A stretch of DNA of 64,000 nucleotides from an uncultured Ruminiclostridium sp. (GCA_947629925.1 CANRFO010000003.1:1-64000); one strand, 5' to 3'. Counted from the stretch's first letter, positions 8,375-17,657 are shown. The notes: generated from the sequence alone by a model not told the origin. Program-made: numbers and translations.

Positions 8375-11161
8375 ATGAAAACAAGGAATAAAAAACAAGC
8401 CGCTTTTGCGGTGTTTAACTTTCCATATTTTAAAAGCGACAACGCCTTGGAGCATAGAGTCTATTACGTCATCTTTGCGGTCAGGGCTTTGTTTGCCTGC
8501 GTTATGGCATGGTCGGGCATGGCGAGCTTTTCCGTCCTGCTCACAGACAGGCTTTATACCCCTGCCGCAAATACGGCGGTATTTGCCTGCCTTGTGTTTT
8601 TTATTCTGCTGGGACTTTTCAGGCAGCTGCATGTTACTCTTATCTCCGTCGGTCTGGCATTGTCGGCGGGATTTGCCGCAAGAGATTGGATATTTGAAAA
8701 ATTCGACGCCCTTGTTAAAGTGGTGCAGCATATTTCGGGGATAAGCAGCTCATATTACAGTGCTTCCCGCGTAACCGAGCTTTATAACGACGCTTTTGCC
8801 TTTTTTACATTGTTCGGCATATTGTTCGGAGCGCTGTGCGCTTATGCCTGCATAAGAAGATTTAACCCTGTTCCCGTGCTGGCGGTGATGGCGGTGGCAG
8901 TCGCTCCCGCTTTTTATACGAGCAATCTGCATTTCAACACAACGCTCCTTGTTTTTGCCGCTTCCGTGATCGGCTTCTGGGTCATAACAGGGTCGGTGTC
9001 CGCCAACATAAATCTTGCGGCGGGGACTTCCGCAGGGCTTTACGCTTCCGACAAAAAGCACAATGCGGAAAACAGACGAATGCGGCTGCTAAGAAAAATA
9101 AAAAGCGACATGAGGTATTTCGGAAAGTATACCTTCGACGGGCTTACCGTGTTTGTCACCGTGATCATATCAGCGGGGCTGATAGCTTCCTCTTTCCCGA
9201 AAGACGGCTCGCTGAAGTACGAATATGTTAAAGAGAGCATAATTCAGATGGTCCAGAATTTAGGCGACTGGATATATGACACCTTTGATTTTGCTCTGCC
9301 GGGCGAATCGGAATTTGACGGCTATTTTTCCGCTGACGGCGGAAATATAAATATTTCCAGCAATATCTCCACGATGAATATTTCAAGGAGCAGGCGGCCT
9401 GTTGCGGAGATAACCGTGGACAATACGGAAAAGCTCTATCTGCGCGGAGATGTGGGATATGAATTTAACGGACGGGAATGGAACTCTATCTCCTCGCTGG
9501 ATTATGACAGTATGTTCTATGATACCGAAAACGGACGAGTAAACATGACGGACGTGCTGAACGGCTATGTGCCTGAAATACAGTACAACATGATGATGAG
9601 AAAATTCATCGGCGAGATGGTCACCGACTATCAGGCGGTGCTTTCGGAAAATACGGGGATAGGCGTGAAAACCGTTGATATAAGCTATCTTCAAAGGATA
9701 AACACGCTTCTGATGCCGGGGATACCGTATGCGCTGAACTTCCGCGAAAGCGAATACTTTAATGTAAAAGGCGACTTTGTTGCGCTGGCGGATAAGGGCA
9801 GCGTAAACTCGATGAAGGTGGATGTGCTTTACCAGCAGGATAACATATACGACTGGCTTATGCTCAGGCTGGATTCGCTGAACAGCATGATGACAGATGA
9901 AGAAGAAGGCCGTGATCTTTTCTGGCAAGACAGCTTCCCTGTCAGCTATGATGAATACACAAAATACCTTTCGGCTTATGAGCAGTATGTAAATGATACA
10001 TATATGAGTATTCCCGAAACGGAATATAAGTATATAGAGGACTTTGTCAATGAAGTCGCCGATTCCTCACAGGATGTGAAAATGCTCCTTATCTCTAAAG
10101 AAAGACCGCACGAGCTTTTGCAGGTGAGCATTCCGATAAAAGACGGCATGAGCCTGAGAGATTCCGCCGCTGAAGCGATATGCGATTATTTCACCGATTC
10201 GGGAAAATTCAAATATTCGATCACCGCAGGAAATACCTTCGGCGAAGGCTCTTACCTTGACAACTTCCTGAATAAAACAAGGGCGGGACACTGCGCTATG
10301 TATGCAAGCACGATGTGCCTCGCTTTAAGGTATTTAGGCGTTCCCGCAAGATATGTCACAGGCTTTACAATAGGCGGAGACGACGGCGTGAAAACCGCGG
10401 ACGGATATACCTACACGATAGCGCCAAAGGACCTGCACGCGTGGGTAGAGGTGTACTATGACGGGCTGGGCTGGGTGGCTTATGACCCTACGCCTGCGAT
10501 AAACGGCAGTGAAGAGGTCGTAGGAAACATCGTAACCACAGATATCACCGCAAGCGAAACGCCCGAATTTACCACTCCCGACCGCACAAGTACGTCTGAG
10601 GAAGAAACATTCACTTCCACGTCGGATACTACCGTAAGCTCAACGACTGACATAAATAACGATAACGATAATTCAGAAGCAGGCCGCAGGCTCATTATGA
10701 TAATACTTATAACGATCGGGACTGTATTCATCATATTCGGAGTCGTACTGTGCATAAGAGGCGCTCTGAACAGGCTGGAAAGGAAAGAAAAACGGCTTAT
10801 GAATTCCTTCCGTAAGGGCGAGCCTGTGTCGTCGGTGAGAGGAATGCTGCCTTTTGCTATAATGCTGCTGAATATCAACGGGATAAAGCGGAGAAACGGC
10901 GAAACTCCCTGCGATTTTGCGGAGAGAGCAGACAAAACGCTGGGCATGAAAAAAGGCTTCAGCGAAATAATGCCGCTGTTTGAAAGGGCGGAATTCGACA
11001 ATGACCCGATATTTGACAAGGAAGAACAAACCGAGGTATATAAACGGGTGAATGCTCTGACATATTACACGCTGGAAAAATATAAGGGCATAAAACGCCT
11101 CAGTCTGAAAATAAAGCTTTTCGGAAAAGTAAAGCTTGATAACGGGAGGAAAAACAGATGA
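8375..11161 (+). CDS. Membrane transglutaminase-like protein (TgpA type)
   Basis: Several transmembrane helices fill the first ~280 residues. An extracellular region of about 480 residues holds the transglutaminase-like cysteine protease fold. A Ser/Thr-rich linker, one further helix (about 770-795) and a cytoplasmic DUF4129-like tail complete the chain. The catalytic triad is visible: Cys640 in AGHCAMYA, His688 in DLHAWVEV and Asp704 in AYDPTP. At 928 residues it is longer than typical TgpA (about 650-750). It overlaps the next moxR gene by four bases (ATGA). Proteins of this set are suspected to crosslink or process envelope proteins; the substrate is unknown. Confidence 0.9.
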   Translation: MKTRNKKQAAFAVFNFPYFKSDNALEHRVYYVIFAVRALFACVMAWSGMASFSVLLTDRLYTPAANTAVFACLVFFILLGLFRQLHVTLISVGLALSAGFAARDWIFEKFDALVKVVQHISGISSSYYSASRVTELYNDAFAFFTLFGILFGALCAYACIRRFNPVPVLAVMAVAVAPAFYTSNLHFNTTLLVFAASVIGFWVITGSVSANINLAAGTSAGLYASDKKHNAENRRMRLLRKIKSDMRYFGKYTFDGLTVFVTVIISAGLIASSFPKDGSLKYEYVKESIIQMVQNLGDWIYDTFDFALPGESEFDGYFSADGGNINISSNISTMNISRSRRPVAEITVDNTEKLYLRGDVGYEFNGREWNSISSLDYDSMFYDTENGRVNMTDVLNGYVPEIQYNMMMRKFIGEMVTDYQAVLSENTGIGVKTVDISYLQRINTLLMPGIPYALNFRESEYFNVKGDFVALADKGSVNSMKVDVLYQQDNIYDWLMLRLDSLNSMMTDEEEGRDLFWQDSFPVSYDEYTKYLSAYEQYVNDTYMSIPETEYKYIEDFVNEVADSSQDVKMLLISKERPHELLQVSIPIKDGMSLRDSAAEAICDYFTDSGKFKYSITAGNTFGEGSYLDNFLNKTRAGHCAMYASTMCLALRYLGVPARYVTGFTIGGDDGVKTADGYTYTIAPKDLHAWVEVYYDGLGWVAYDPTPAINGSEEVVGNIVTTDITASETPEFTTPDRTSTSEEETFTSTSDTTVSSTTDINNDNDNSEAGRRLIMIILITIGTVFIIFGVVLCIRGALNRLERKEKRLMNSFRKGEPVSSVRGMLPFAIMLLNINGIKRRNGETPCDFAERADKTLGMKKGFSEIMPLFERAEFDNDPIFDKEEQTEVYKRVNALTYYTLEKYKGIKRLSLKIKLFGKVKLDNGRKNR

Positions 11162-12087
11162 CAGTAAAGGAATATTCCGACAAGATCATCACAAACGTAA
11201 AAAAGGTGATAAAGGGTAAGGACAGCGAGATCTCCGTCGTTGCCGCCGCTTTGCTCACAGGCGGGAATATTCTCCTTGAGGACGTTCCCGGAACGGGAAA
11301 GACCGTGCTTGCAAAGTCGCTGGCTAAAACTCTCGGCTGCGGCTTCAAGCGCGTTCAGATGACGCCCGATCTGCTTCCCTCGGATATTACGGGGATACAT
11401 TTTTTCAATATGAAAGATCAGGAATTTGTGCTGAGAAAAGGTCCTGTGTTCACAAATCTTCTCCTTGCGGACGAGATAAACAGAGCGACTCCGAGGACCC
11501 AGTCCGCCCTTCTTGAATGTATGGAGGAAAAGCAGACTACTATTGACGGCGAAGAACTTAAAATGCCTGTTCCTTTCATGGTGATAGCCACACAAAATCC
11601 TGTGGAAACGGCAGGCACTTTCCCGCTTCCCGAAGCGCAGCTCGACCGCTTTATGATAAAAATGAAGCTGGGCTACCCCGAAAGAGAGCAGGAGGCTTCG
11701 ATACTGGACGGCATCGGATACGCTCACCCTGTGGACAGCCTTGAAGCCGCAGTTGACGGGGACACTCTTCCCGAAATGCAGAAGCTTACCGCCGATATTC
11801 CCGTGAATGAAACGGTGAGGGACTATATGCTGGATATAGGAGAAGGCGTGCGCTCTCACCCGTCGGTGGCGCTTGGGCTCAGCACAAGAGGTATGCTGGC
11901 GCTGAAAAGAATGTCACAGGGTATCGCCGCCGTTACAGGAAGCGCCTTTGTAACCCCCGACCACGTTCAGGAAGCGGCGGGATTCGTAATACCGCACAGG
12001 ATCATCTGCCGCGGCGTAAAAGCAGACGACCTTGTAAACGACGTGATCTCGCGGATAACCGTTCCTACCGAGGACGTAAAAGGCTGA
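11158..12087 (+). CDS. MoxR family AAA+ ATPase (second copy)
   Basis: A second MoxR ATPase, with Walker A EDVPGTGKTV (about 41-50), Walker B LLADEINR and VIATQNPVE. It differs from the first copy over most of its length, so the duplication is old. The Arg-finger region RATPRTQSALLECMEE is intact. ATG overlaps the TGA of the transglutaminase gene and its own stop overlaps the following DUF58 start by one base, so the genes are translationally coupled. Confidence 0.93.
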   Translation: MTVKEYSDKIITNVKKVIKGKDSEISVVAAALLTGGNILLEDVPGTGKTVLAKSLAKTLGCGFKRVQMTPDLLPSDITGIHFFNMKDQEFVLRKGPVFTNLLLADEINRATPRTQSALLECMEEKQTTIDGEELKMPVPFMVIATQNPVETAGTFPLPEAQLDRFMIKMKLGYPEREQEASILDGIGYAHPVDSLEAAVDGDTLPEMQKLTADIPVNETVRDYMLDIGEGVRSHPSVALGLSTRGMLALKRMSQGIAAVTGSAFVTPDHVQEAAGFVIPHRIICRGVKADDLVNDVISRITVPTEDVKG

Positions 12088-13199
12088 TGGAAATAATCAT
12101 AATTCTGGCGATGATCGCCGTCGCAGCGGGGATAGAAGCGTTCATATACTTTAAGTTCGGAGCAAAAGGGCTGACATATAAAGCGACGCTGAACAGGCTC
12201 GAAGTCTTTGAGGGAGAAAACGTTTCTCTCACCGAGGAGCTTTCCAACAGCAAGCCGCTCCCGCTCCCTTTTGTAAAGACGGAGATAGTCGCTCCCGACT
12301 GCCTTGATTTCGGAGTAAAAACTCAGGAAAGCAAAGAGCGGCTTTGTTATATTCCCAGTGTTTTTGCCCTTAAAGCAAAGGAAAAATGCACAAGGACAAG
12401 AAATATAAAATGCGGGCGCAGAGGGGTCTTTGAGCTTGGAGCAAGCTCCCTTTACGGAGGGGATCTGTTTGGTTTTTCAGGCTTTACTCTGCCCGCAGGG
12501 GTCAAGGAAACGCTGACGGTGCTTCCGACGCCGCTTTCCGCCGATGATTTTGAGCCGTCAAGCAGATTGCTGTACGGCGATATTCTTACAACGCGATTTA
12601 TCTGCGAGGACCCTTTTCTTATAAGCGGCGCGCATGAATACACAGGCAGAGAGCCGATGAACAGCATTTTCTGGAACGGCTCGGCAAGGACGGGACGGCT
12701 GCTCGCACTGAACCGTGACCATACAACAAGCGCAAGGCTGCTTATCATACTCGACTTTCAGCGCAGAAAGGATATTCTGGCTCCCGCTCATGAAGAAGTA
12801 TGCGAGCTTCTTATAAAAGCGGCGGCGCTTGCTATGGAACAGTCGGTGAGTTTGGGCGCGGAGTTTGCCCTTTCGGTGAATCTTCCCGAACGGGAGGATA
12901 TAAAGGTGAGAGCAGGAGATGAGTTCCGCCTCGAACAGCTGAGAAGGCTGGCAAAGATAAAGCCTGACTGCAATTGCAGTCTTGAGGATTTTTTAGCGGA
13001 AAGCTCCTTTGACGGATTTACTGATACGATAGTCATTACGCCGTCGCTGTCGCAAGCGTCGGCAGACCTGCTGAAAAAGCTTAAAAGAAACGGAAAAGGC
13101 GCTTATGTCTATACGCCGAGAAACGAATCGGACGCGGATTTCTGCTGTATTATCACAAGGACTATGACTAAAAATCAGGTCGGAACGGAGCAACAGTAA
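12087..13199 (+). CDS. DUF58 domain-containing protein (second copy)
   Basis: DUF58 family protein of 370 residues. There is one N-terminal hydrophobic segment (MEIIIILAMIAVAAGIEA), and the DUF58 signature appears as GREPMNSIFWNGSARTGRLL (about 187-206). Compared with the first copy the core is degenerate (FWNGSA in place of HWKLSS), so the two probably serve different partners. It follows the second MoxR with a one-base overlap. Confidence 0.85.
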   Translation: MEIIIILAMIAVAAGIEAFIYFKFGAKGLTYKATLNRLEVFEGENVSLTEELSNSKPLPLPFVKTEIVAPDCLDFGVKTQESKERLCYIPSVFALKAKEKCTRTRNIKCGRRGVFELGASSLYGGDLFGFSGFTLPAGVKETLTVLPTPLSADDFEPSSRLLYGDILTTRFICEDPFLISGAHEYTGREPMNSIFWNGSARTGRLLALNRDHTTSARLLIILDFQRRKDILAPAHEEVCELLIKAAALAMEQSVSLGAEFALSVNLPEREDIKVRAGDEFRLEQLRRLAKIKPDCNCSLEDFLAESSFDGFTDTIVITPSLSQASADLLKKLKRNGKGAYVYTPRNESDADFCCIITRTMTKNQVGTEQQ

Positions 13200-13220
13200 A
13201 AAAGAAAGGGGGAACAAGCC

Positions 13221-14492
13221 TTGAAAGCGGAAAGGATACTGTCGATAATCGCCGCGCTGTTGGTGCCGCTGCCGCTTTTCATCGCTTCTATGGCGATAGC
13301 TTATGAAGGCGTTATAAGGCTTGATCTCCTGCTTATATATCTGACAGCGGCAGCTGTGGCTTGGATACTGGGAATATTGGCAGGTTTGCTGCAAAGTAAG
13401 GTGAGCAGTAAATTTTACGCTTTGGTGAATATGGCGCGCATAGTCGTCGGCATAGCGCTCGCCGTTGGCAGCGACGCGGTGCTGTTCCTCATCGGGAGCG
13501 ATTCGATAAGTATGATATTTTTCCCCCTTGCGCTTATTGCTTGCTATATTCTGGGCTATCGTCTCGGAAACGGAGCGGAGCCGCTCACCTTTGCGATAAT
13601 GGGGATTTTCTTTGTGGAGGGCGTTTTTACCTATCCTCTGTGCTATGAGGAAAAGACTAACGGTCATATTTTTGCAGGCATAATATTTGCGCTGACGCTT
13701 GTGTTCATCGTTTTGTCGGCGGTGATACTGAACCTGCGCAACGTAGAGCGTGTTTCCTATAAGGGAAACGGCGTTATTTCCCTTTCAAAGCCTGTGGTAA
13801 GGTTCAACGTGAAAAGAACGCTGGGACTTATGGCGGCGCTTCTGTTATTTTTCTTTCTGGCTCCGCCGCTGGCAGGTCTGCTCTGGGAAGGGATAAAGGC
13901 GTTCGTCCAATGGCTGTTGGAGCTTTTAAGCAAATTGGGACAGACCCAAAACGGTAATTATGGCGATTCCGATATCGGAAATGCTGACAATATAGTATAT
14001 CGGCGGAATATTATCCTTGAGATAATTATGACGATAGCGGCGGCGGTGATGATAGCGCTGCTCATAAAGCCTGCGATAAACGCGCTGGCAAAACTGCTGC
14101 GAAGGATAAAACTGCGGCTTGGTATAAAAGATGAATATCGGGCGACAACAAGCGAATATATCGATGTTTACGAAGAAAGCGGCTACGACCGCCGCGACAG
14201 GACGGATACCTTCAAAAAGGCTTACAAGGCGTTCCTGCGGGAAAAAGACCCGACAAAAAAATACCGCATGGGCTACAAGGCGTATATGATAAAGCTGAAA
14301 GAAACAGCGCCCTCGGACACGACGGGAAAACATCTTGTCAAAGGGCGCAGGGTATATGGTGATGATATGAGCGGGCAGCTTGAGGACGCGGTCAGCGGCT
14401 ATGACAGCCTGAGATATAACGACAAAATTCCCACCGAGGAGGAGCTGAACAGGCTGTCAGGTATGCTGAAAAATCTGGCGAAAAAGCGTTAG
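13221..14492 (+). CDS. Integral membrane protein, possible DUF4129 tail
   Basis: The start is TTG, chosen because AAAGAAAGGGGG lies at good spacing before it and the downstream ATGs are internal to helices. About seven hydrophobic segments occupy the first 220 residues, then one more near 270-290 and a charged cytoplasmic tail. The tail pattern (YDSLRYNDKIPTEEELNRL) resembles DUF4129, which usually ends TgpA-type proteins; this is a weak match by eye. It closes the MoxR-DUF58 operon. Its stop overlaps that of the convergent nadA gene (TTAG shared). Confidence 0.7.
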   Translation: MKAERILSIIAALLVPLPLFIASMAIAYEGVIRLDLLLIYLTAAAVAWILGILAGLLQSKVSSKFYALVNMARIVVGIALAVGSDAVLFLIGSDSISMIFFPLALIACYILGYRLGNGAEPLTFAIMGIFFVEGVFTYPLCYEEKTNGHIFAGIIFALTLVFIVLSAVILNLRNVERVSYKGNGVISLSKPVVRFNVKRTLGLMAALLLFFFLAPPLAGLLWEGIKAFVQWLLELLSKLGQTQNGNYGDSDIGNADNIVYRRNIILEIIMTIAAAVMIALLIKPAINALAKLLRRIKLRLGIKDEYRATTSEYIDVYEESGYDRRDRTDTFKKAYKAFLREKDPTKKYRMGYKAYMIKLKETAPSDTTGKHLVKGRRVYGDDMSGQLEDAVSGYDSLRYNDKIPTEEELNRLSGMLKNLAKKR

Positions 14493-15406
14493 CCCAGACG
14501 GAGCATTTCGTCAATGCACTTTCTTGACGCCGCCGCCTCTTCCTCGCTCATTTCAATTTCATAGGCGTTTTCGGGGTGCTCAAGGACGTTCAGCACGTCA
14601 ACCAGCGTGGTGAGCTTCATATTGGGGCAGACCAGCTTTTTGGATAGAACGAAAAATTCCTTGTCGGGACATTCGTACTGGAGAGTTTCCGCTATCTCGT
14701 ACTCGGTGCCGATGATGAACTGCTTTGCGTCGGATTTTTTTGCGTAGTTGATTATGCCTGAGGTGGAACCCACATAATCCGCCCGCTCAGTTACCTTGGG
14801 AACACATTCGGGGTGGACGAGGAGCAGGGCGTCGGGGTGTGCGGCTTTTGCCGCTTCGACTTCCTCAACGGTGACAGAGGCGTGAATGGGACAGCCGCCC
14901 TGTATAAGCTTTATGTCCTTTTCGGGAACGCTTTTCTTGACGTAAGCGCCTAAGTTGCAGTCGGGGATAAAGAGAATTTTGTCCGCCTGCATTTTCTTCA
15001 CTATCTGAACCGCTGATGAGCTGGTGACGCACACGTCGCAATGAGCTTTCAGCGCCGCTGTGGTGTTGATGTACGCAACTACCGCCCTGTCAGGCTCCTG
15101 CTTTTTCATATAGAGTAGCATTTCAGGCTCCATCTGCTCCGCCATAGGGCAGCCCGCTATCCTGTTGGAAAGGTAAACGTGCTTGTCCATATTCAACATT
15201 TTGGCAGTCTCCGCCATAAAGTGAACGCCGCAGAAAAGAATGTTTTTCTGCTTTGCGCCGCATACGTCACGGCTCAGCTTGAAGCTGTCGCCCACTATGT
15301 CGGCTATCTCGATAACTTCCCTTTTGATATAGCTGTGAGCAAGGATACAAAAATCCTTTTCCGCCTTCAGCTTTAAAATTCTTTCCTGTATTTCCCTGAT
15401 AGTCAT
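14489..15406 (-). CDS. nadA: Quinolinate synthase A
   Basis: Condenses iminoaspartate with dihydroxyacetone phosphate to quinolinate in de novo NAD synthesis. Three cysteines in the expected positions bind the [4Fe-4S] cluster: Cys86 (AGCPMAE), Cys172 (GGCPIHA) and Cys260 (CPNMK). Their spacing matches the short bacterial NadA type. At 305 residues it is full length. Neither nadB nor nadC is adjacent; the gene has its own strong promoter. Confidence 0.95.
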   Translation of the reverse strand: MTIREIQERILKLKAEKDFCILAHSYIKREVIEIADIVGDSFKLSRDVCGAKQKNILFCGVHFMAETAKMLNMDKHVYLSNRIAGCPMAEQMEPEMLLYMKKQEPDRAVVAYINTTAALKAHCDVCVTSSSAVQIVKKMQADKILFIPDCNLGAYVKKSVPEKDIKLIQGGCPIHASVTVEEVEAAKAAHPDALLLVHPECVPKVTERADYVGSTSGIINYAKKSDAKQFIIGTEYEIAETLQYECPDKEFFVLSKKLVCPNMKLTTLVDVLNVLEHPENAYEIEMSEEEAAASRKCIDEMLRLG

Positions 15407-15445
15407 AATATCGTCCTTTCTCTGTTCAGAAAGCTGTTTTTACTT

Positions 15446-15474
15446 ATTATATATAATTATTTCGGGATTGTCAA
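15446..15474 (-). promoter_or_regulatory. nadA promoter
   Basis: Minus strand TTGACA, 17 bases, TATAAT, a perfect sigma-A consensus about 40 bases before the nadA start. Confidence 0.85.
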
Positions 15475-15482
15475 TGCAGGGG

Positions 15483-15511
15483 TTGCATTTAAAATAATTT
15501 TGTAATATAAT
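15483..15511 (+). promoter_or_regulatory. Promoter of the MBOAT gene
   Basis: TTGCAT, 17 bases, TATAAT, about 80 bases upstream of the start. It stands back to back with the nadA promoter. Confidence 0.8.
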
Positions 15512-15590
15512 AATTTTTGTGACTTTTTGCGTGTTATATACGTTTTATATATAGAGGGGATTTGAAATTCCCCGTAAAAGGAGATAAGCT

Positions 15591-16994
15591 ATGGTCTTTT
15601 CAGATTTGTTTTTTCTGTATGCATTCCTGCCGCTTTGCCTGCTGATGTATTTTATCGGCAAGCCTATCGGCTGGAAAAATGCGATGCTTATAATTTTTTC
15701 GCTGATATTCTACGCCTGGGGCGAGCCGCTGTGGATAATCCTGCTTATCGACAGCACTATAATCAACTACTGCTGCGGCTTGGTGATAGAGAATTACCGA
15801 GGGACAAAGCTGGCGAAGGTGGGCGTTGCAATATCGCTTATCGTGAGCCTCGGTCTGTTGGGCGTGTTCAAGTACACCGACTTTGTGGTGGAAAATCTGA
15901 ACGCTATACTGCCCATAGACATTCCCGCTCCGCACATAGCTCTGCCTATCGGTATCAGCTTCTATACATTTCAGATACTCTCATATATCCTTGACGCTTA
16001 CTGGGGAAAAGTCAAGGTACAGCATGATCCGATGAAATTCCTTATGTTCGTATCCCTGTTCCCGCAGCTGGTGGCAGGTCCTATCGTAAGATACGGCGTT
16101 ATTGAAAAGGAGATAGACAACAGGCATTCCACCGCCGAGGACATCAGTCAGGGCGTTACCCGCTTTATCGTGGGGCTGGGCAAAAAGGTCATTCTGGCAA
16201 ACAATCTTTACACGATAGTCCAGAACACTCTGGGCGGAAATATGGAGACGCTTTCCGTTTTCGGCTGCTGGTTCGGGGTAGCATGCTATGCGCTGTACGT
16301 TTTGTTTGACTTTTCGGGTTATTCCGACATGGCTATCGGACTGGGGCGCATTTTCGGCTTTCACTTCAACGAAAACTTCAACTATCCTTTCATCTGCAAG
16401 AACATTACTGAGTTCTGGCAGAGGTGGCATATTTCCCTCGGCTCCTTCTTCAGGGATTATCTGCTGTACGTTCCCATTTTCGGCAAGAGAAGACAATATC
16501 TCAGCCTGTTTCTCGTGTGGTTCTGCACGGGTCTGTGGCACGGTGCGGCGTGGAATTACATCATCTGGGGACTTTACTTTGGCGTGTTCATTTTCATAGA
16601 GCGGAAGATAGGCAACAAGAGAATGAGGAAGATACCCGTGGTGCTGACACATTTGTACAGCAAGCTGGTCATTGTTTTAGGCTTCGGTATATTCTACTTT
16701 GAGGATCTGGGACGAATGGGGCTGTTCTTCAAGGGGCTTGTGGGTGCAAACGGAAATGCGCTTACAAATATTGCGGTGCAGACTACGTTTATGAACAATA
16801 TTTTCCTGTTTGCGGCGGCGGTTTTGTTCTGCTTCCCTGTTATTCCCACGCTGAAAAAGTGGATAGTCACAAAGGCGAACGGCGCTGCGATAAGCGGCAC
16901 GGCGCAGATAGTGGGAAATGTTGTGCTGCTTGCGGTGTGCAGTATTATGCTGGTGAATAATACGAATAATCCGTTTTTGTATTGGAATTTCTGA
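15591..16994 (+). CDS. MBOAT family O-acyltransferase (AlgI/DltB-like)
   Basis: A polytopic membrane O-acyltransferase of about eleven helices that moves acyl groups, usually acetyl, to an extracellular polysaccharide or wall polymer. Family signatures are ITEFWQRWHISLGSFFRDYL and the active-site His in FCTGLWHGAAWNYIIWG. 467 residues is typical of AlgI-like proteins. Start follows AAAAGGAGATAAGCT. An SGNH/AlgX-like partner that normally completes the transfer is usually adjacent but is absent here, so the polymer is not known. Confidence 0.9.
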   Translation: MVFSDLFFLYAFLPLCLLMYFIGKPIGWKNAMLIIFSLIFYAWGEPLWIILLIDSTIINYCCGLVIENYRGTKLAKVGVAISLIVSLGLLGVFKYTDFVVENLNAILPIDIPAPHIALPIGISFYTFQILSYILDAYWGKVKVQHDPMKFLMFVSLFPQLVAGPIVRYGVIEKEIDNRHSTAEDISQGVTRFIVGLGKKVILANNLYTIVQNTLGGNMETLSVFGCWFGVACYALYVLFDFSGYSDMAIGLGRIFGFHFNENFNYPFICKNITEFWQRWHISLGSFFRDYLLYVPIFGKRRQYLSLFLVWFCTGLWHGAAWNYIIWGLYFGVFIFIERKIGNKRMRKIPVVLTHLYSKLVIVLGFGIFYFEDLGRMGLFFKGLVGANGNALTNIAVQTTFMNNIFLFAAAVLFCFPVIPTLKKWIVTKANGAAISGTAQIVGNVVLLAVCSIMLVNNTNNPFLYWNF

Positions 16995-17099
16995 GAGCGG
17001 ACTTGTTGGCGCTGAAAAATCTATAATAAATGGAAGAATGAATCGGGCAGCAGGAAAACCAATCATAAATAACGAGGCAAGACGGGAAAGGAGGAACAA

Positions 17100-17231
17100 A
17101 TGGAAGAAATTATGACTGATAAGCAGATGGAAGTGATCATCAGTTTGATTGCTGACAAATTTGCGAATTGTAAAACAATGGAAGAGGTTCAGGAAGCCGT
17201 AAATGAACTGAAAGAAATGGCGAAAAAATGA
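17100..17231 (+). CDS. Small 43-residue protein of unknown function
   Basis: Too short for the ORF track. AAAGGAGGAACAA gives an excellent ribosome site. The product is Glu/Lys-rich and predicted helical (DKQMEVIISLIADKF, then MEEVQEAVNELKEMA). I do not recognise it with certainty; similar small proteins appear paired with small ribbon-helix-helix-like proteins in Clostridia, as here. The 3' end is overlapped by a predicted antisense RNA. Confidence 0.65.
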   Translation: MEEIMTDKQMEVIISLIADKFANCKTMEEVQEAVNELKEMAKK

Positions 17232-17301
17232 TAAGCCTTCCAAATAAATGAAAGGCTTAAAAATCCCAAAGACGGGGCGGATTTGCCGCCGCCCTTTCTT
17301 T
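17222..17301 (-). ncRNA. Predicted small antisense RNA (~80 nt)
   Basis: A minus-strand promoter, TTGACA-N17-TAAAAT (17336-17308), points into the gap between the 43-residue gene and the RHH-like gene. About 70-80 bases downstream is a minus-strand terminator: 8-bp stem TAAGCCTT/AAGGCTTA (17232-17259) followed by TCATTTTTT. No ORF fits between. The RNA would contain a GC-rich hairpin (GGGCGG...CCGCCC) and end inside the 3' end of the 43-residue gene. Existence is inferred from signals only. Confidence 0.45.
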
Positions 17302-17302
17302 A
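17273..17302 (+). terminator. Terminator after the 43-residue gene
   Basis: GGGCGG and CCGCCC pair around a short loop, then TTTCTTT on the plus strand. The same sequence forms the hairpin inside the predicted antisense RNA. Confidence 0.5.
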
Positions 17303-17307
17303 TATCT

Positions 17308-17336
17308 ATTTTATCACGACTCGCCACAAGTGTCAA
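17308..17336 (-). promoter_or_regulatory. Promoter of the antisense RNA
   Basis: Minus strand TTGACA, 17 bases, TAAAAT. The -35 element overlaps one of three AGTGT/ACACT motifs (around 17329, 17343-17347 and 17355-17359) that could be operators for the adjacent RHH-like protein. Confidence 0.6.
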
Positions 17337-17342
17337 GCGAAG

Positions 17343-17359
17343 AGTGTGATTTGTACACT
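17343..17359. promoter_or_regulatory. Inverted repeat AGTGT-N7-ACACT, possible operator
   Basis: A five-base inverted repeat about 25 bases before the RHH-like gene, with a further AGTGT copy in the -35 of the antisense promoter. Spacing of short repeats suits RHH dimers. Inference only. Confidence 0.35.
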
Positions 17360-17382
17360 AAGATTGAAAAGGATAATAAAAA

Positions 17383-17586
17383 ATGACAGATGTTAAGCGT
17401 AAAACTCATACTTCTACGCAAGTAAAGCAGAAGTATAATCAGAAGGTCTACAAAGTGATTTCGTTCAGCGCGCCCAAGGAGTTGGCGGCGGAATTTAAGA
17501 ACGTATGCGCTGAAAACGGGCTTTATCAGGCGCAGATATTTAAAGAAGCTATGCGGCAAACAGTAGAAAAATACACGCAGAAATAG
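17383..17586 (+). CDS. Small ribbon-helix-helix-like DNA-binding protein
   Basis: 67 residues. A basic N-terminal arm is followed by a short strand (VYKVISFSAP) and two helices (KELAAEFKNVCAENG, QAQIFKEAMRQTVEKY). This is the strand-helix-helix layout of RHH repressors such as CopG and Arc. The start follows AAAAGGATAATAAAAA. It may repress its own gene or the antisense promoter next to it through AGTGT repeats. The match is structural by eye, so the class is probable rather than certain. Confidence 0.65.
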   Translation: MTDVKRKTHTSTQVKQKYNQKVYKVISFSAPKELAAEFKNVCAENGLYQAQIFKEAMRQTVEKYTQK

Positions 17587-17657
17587 GCTGATAACTTAAG
17601 CGTTTATCTGTCTGACGGGAAGAGCAGCGGTATCATAAAAGCGAGGTGAAAACTATC

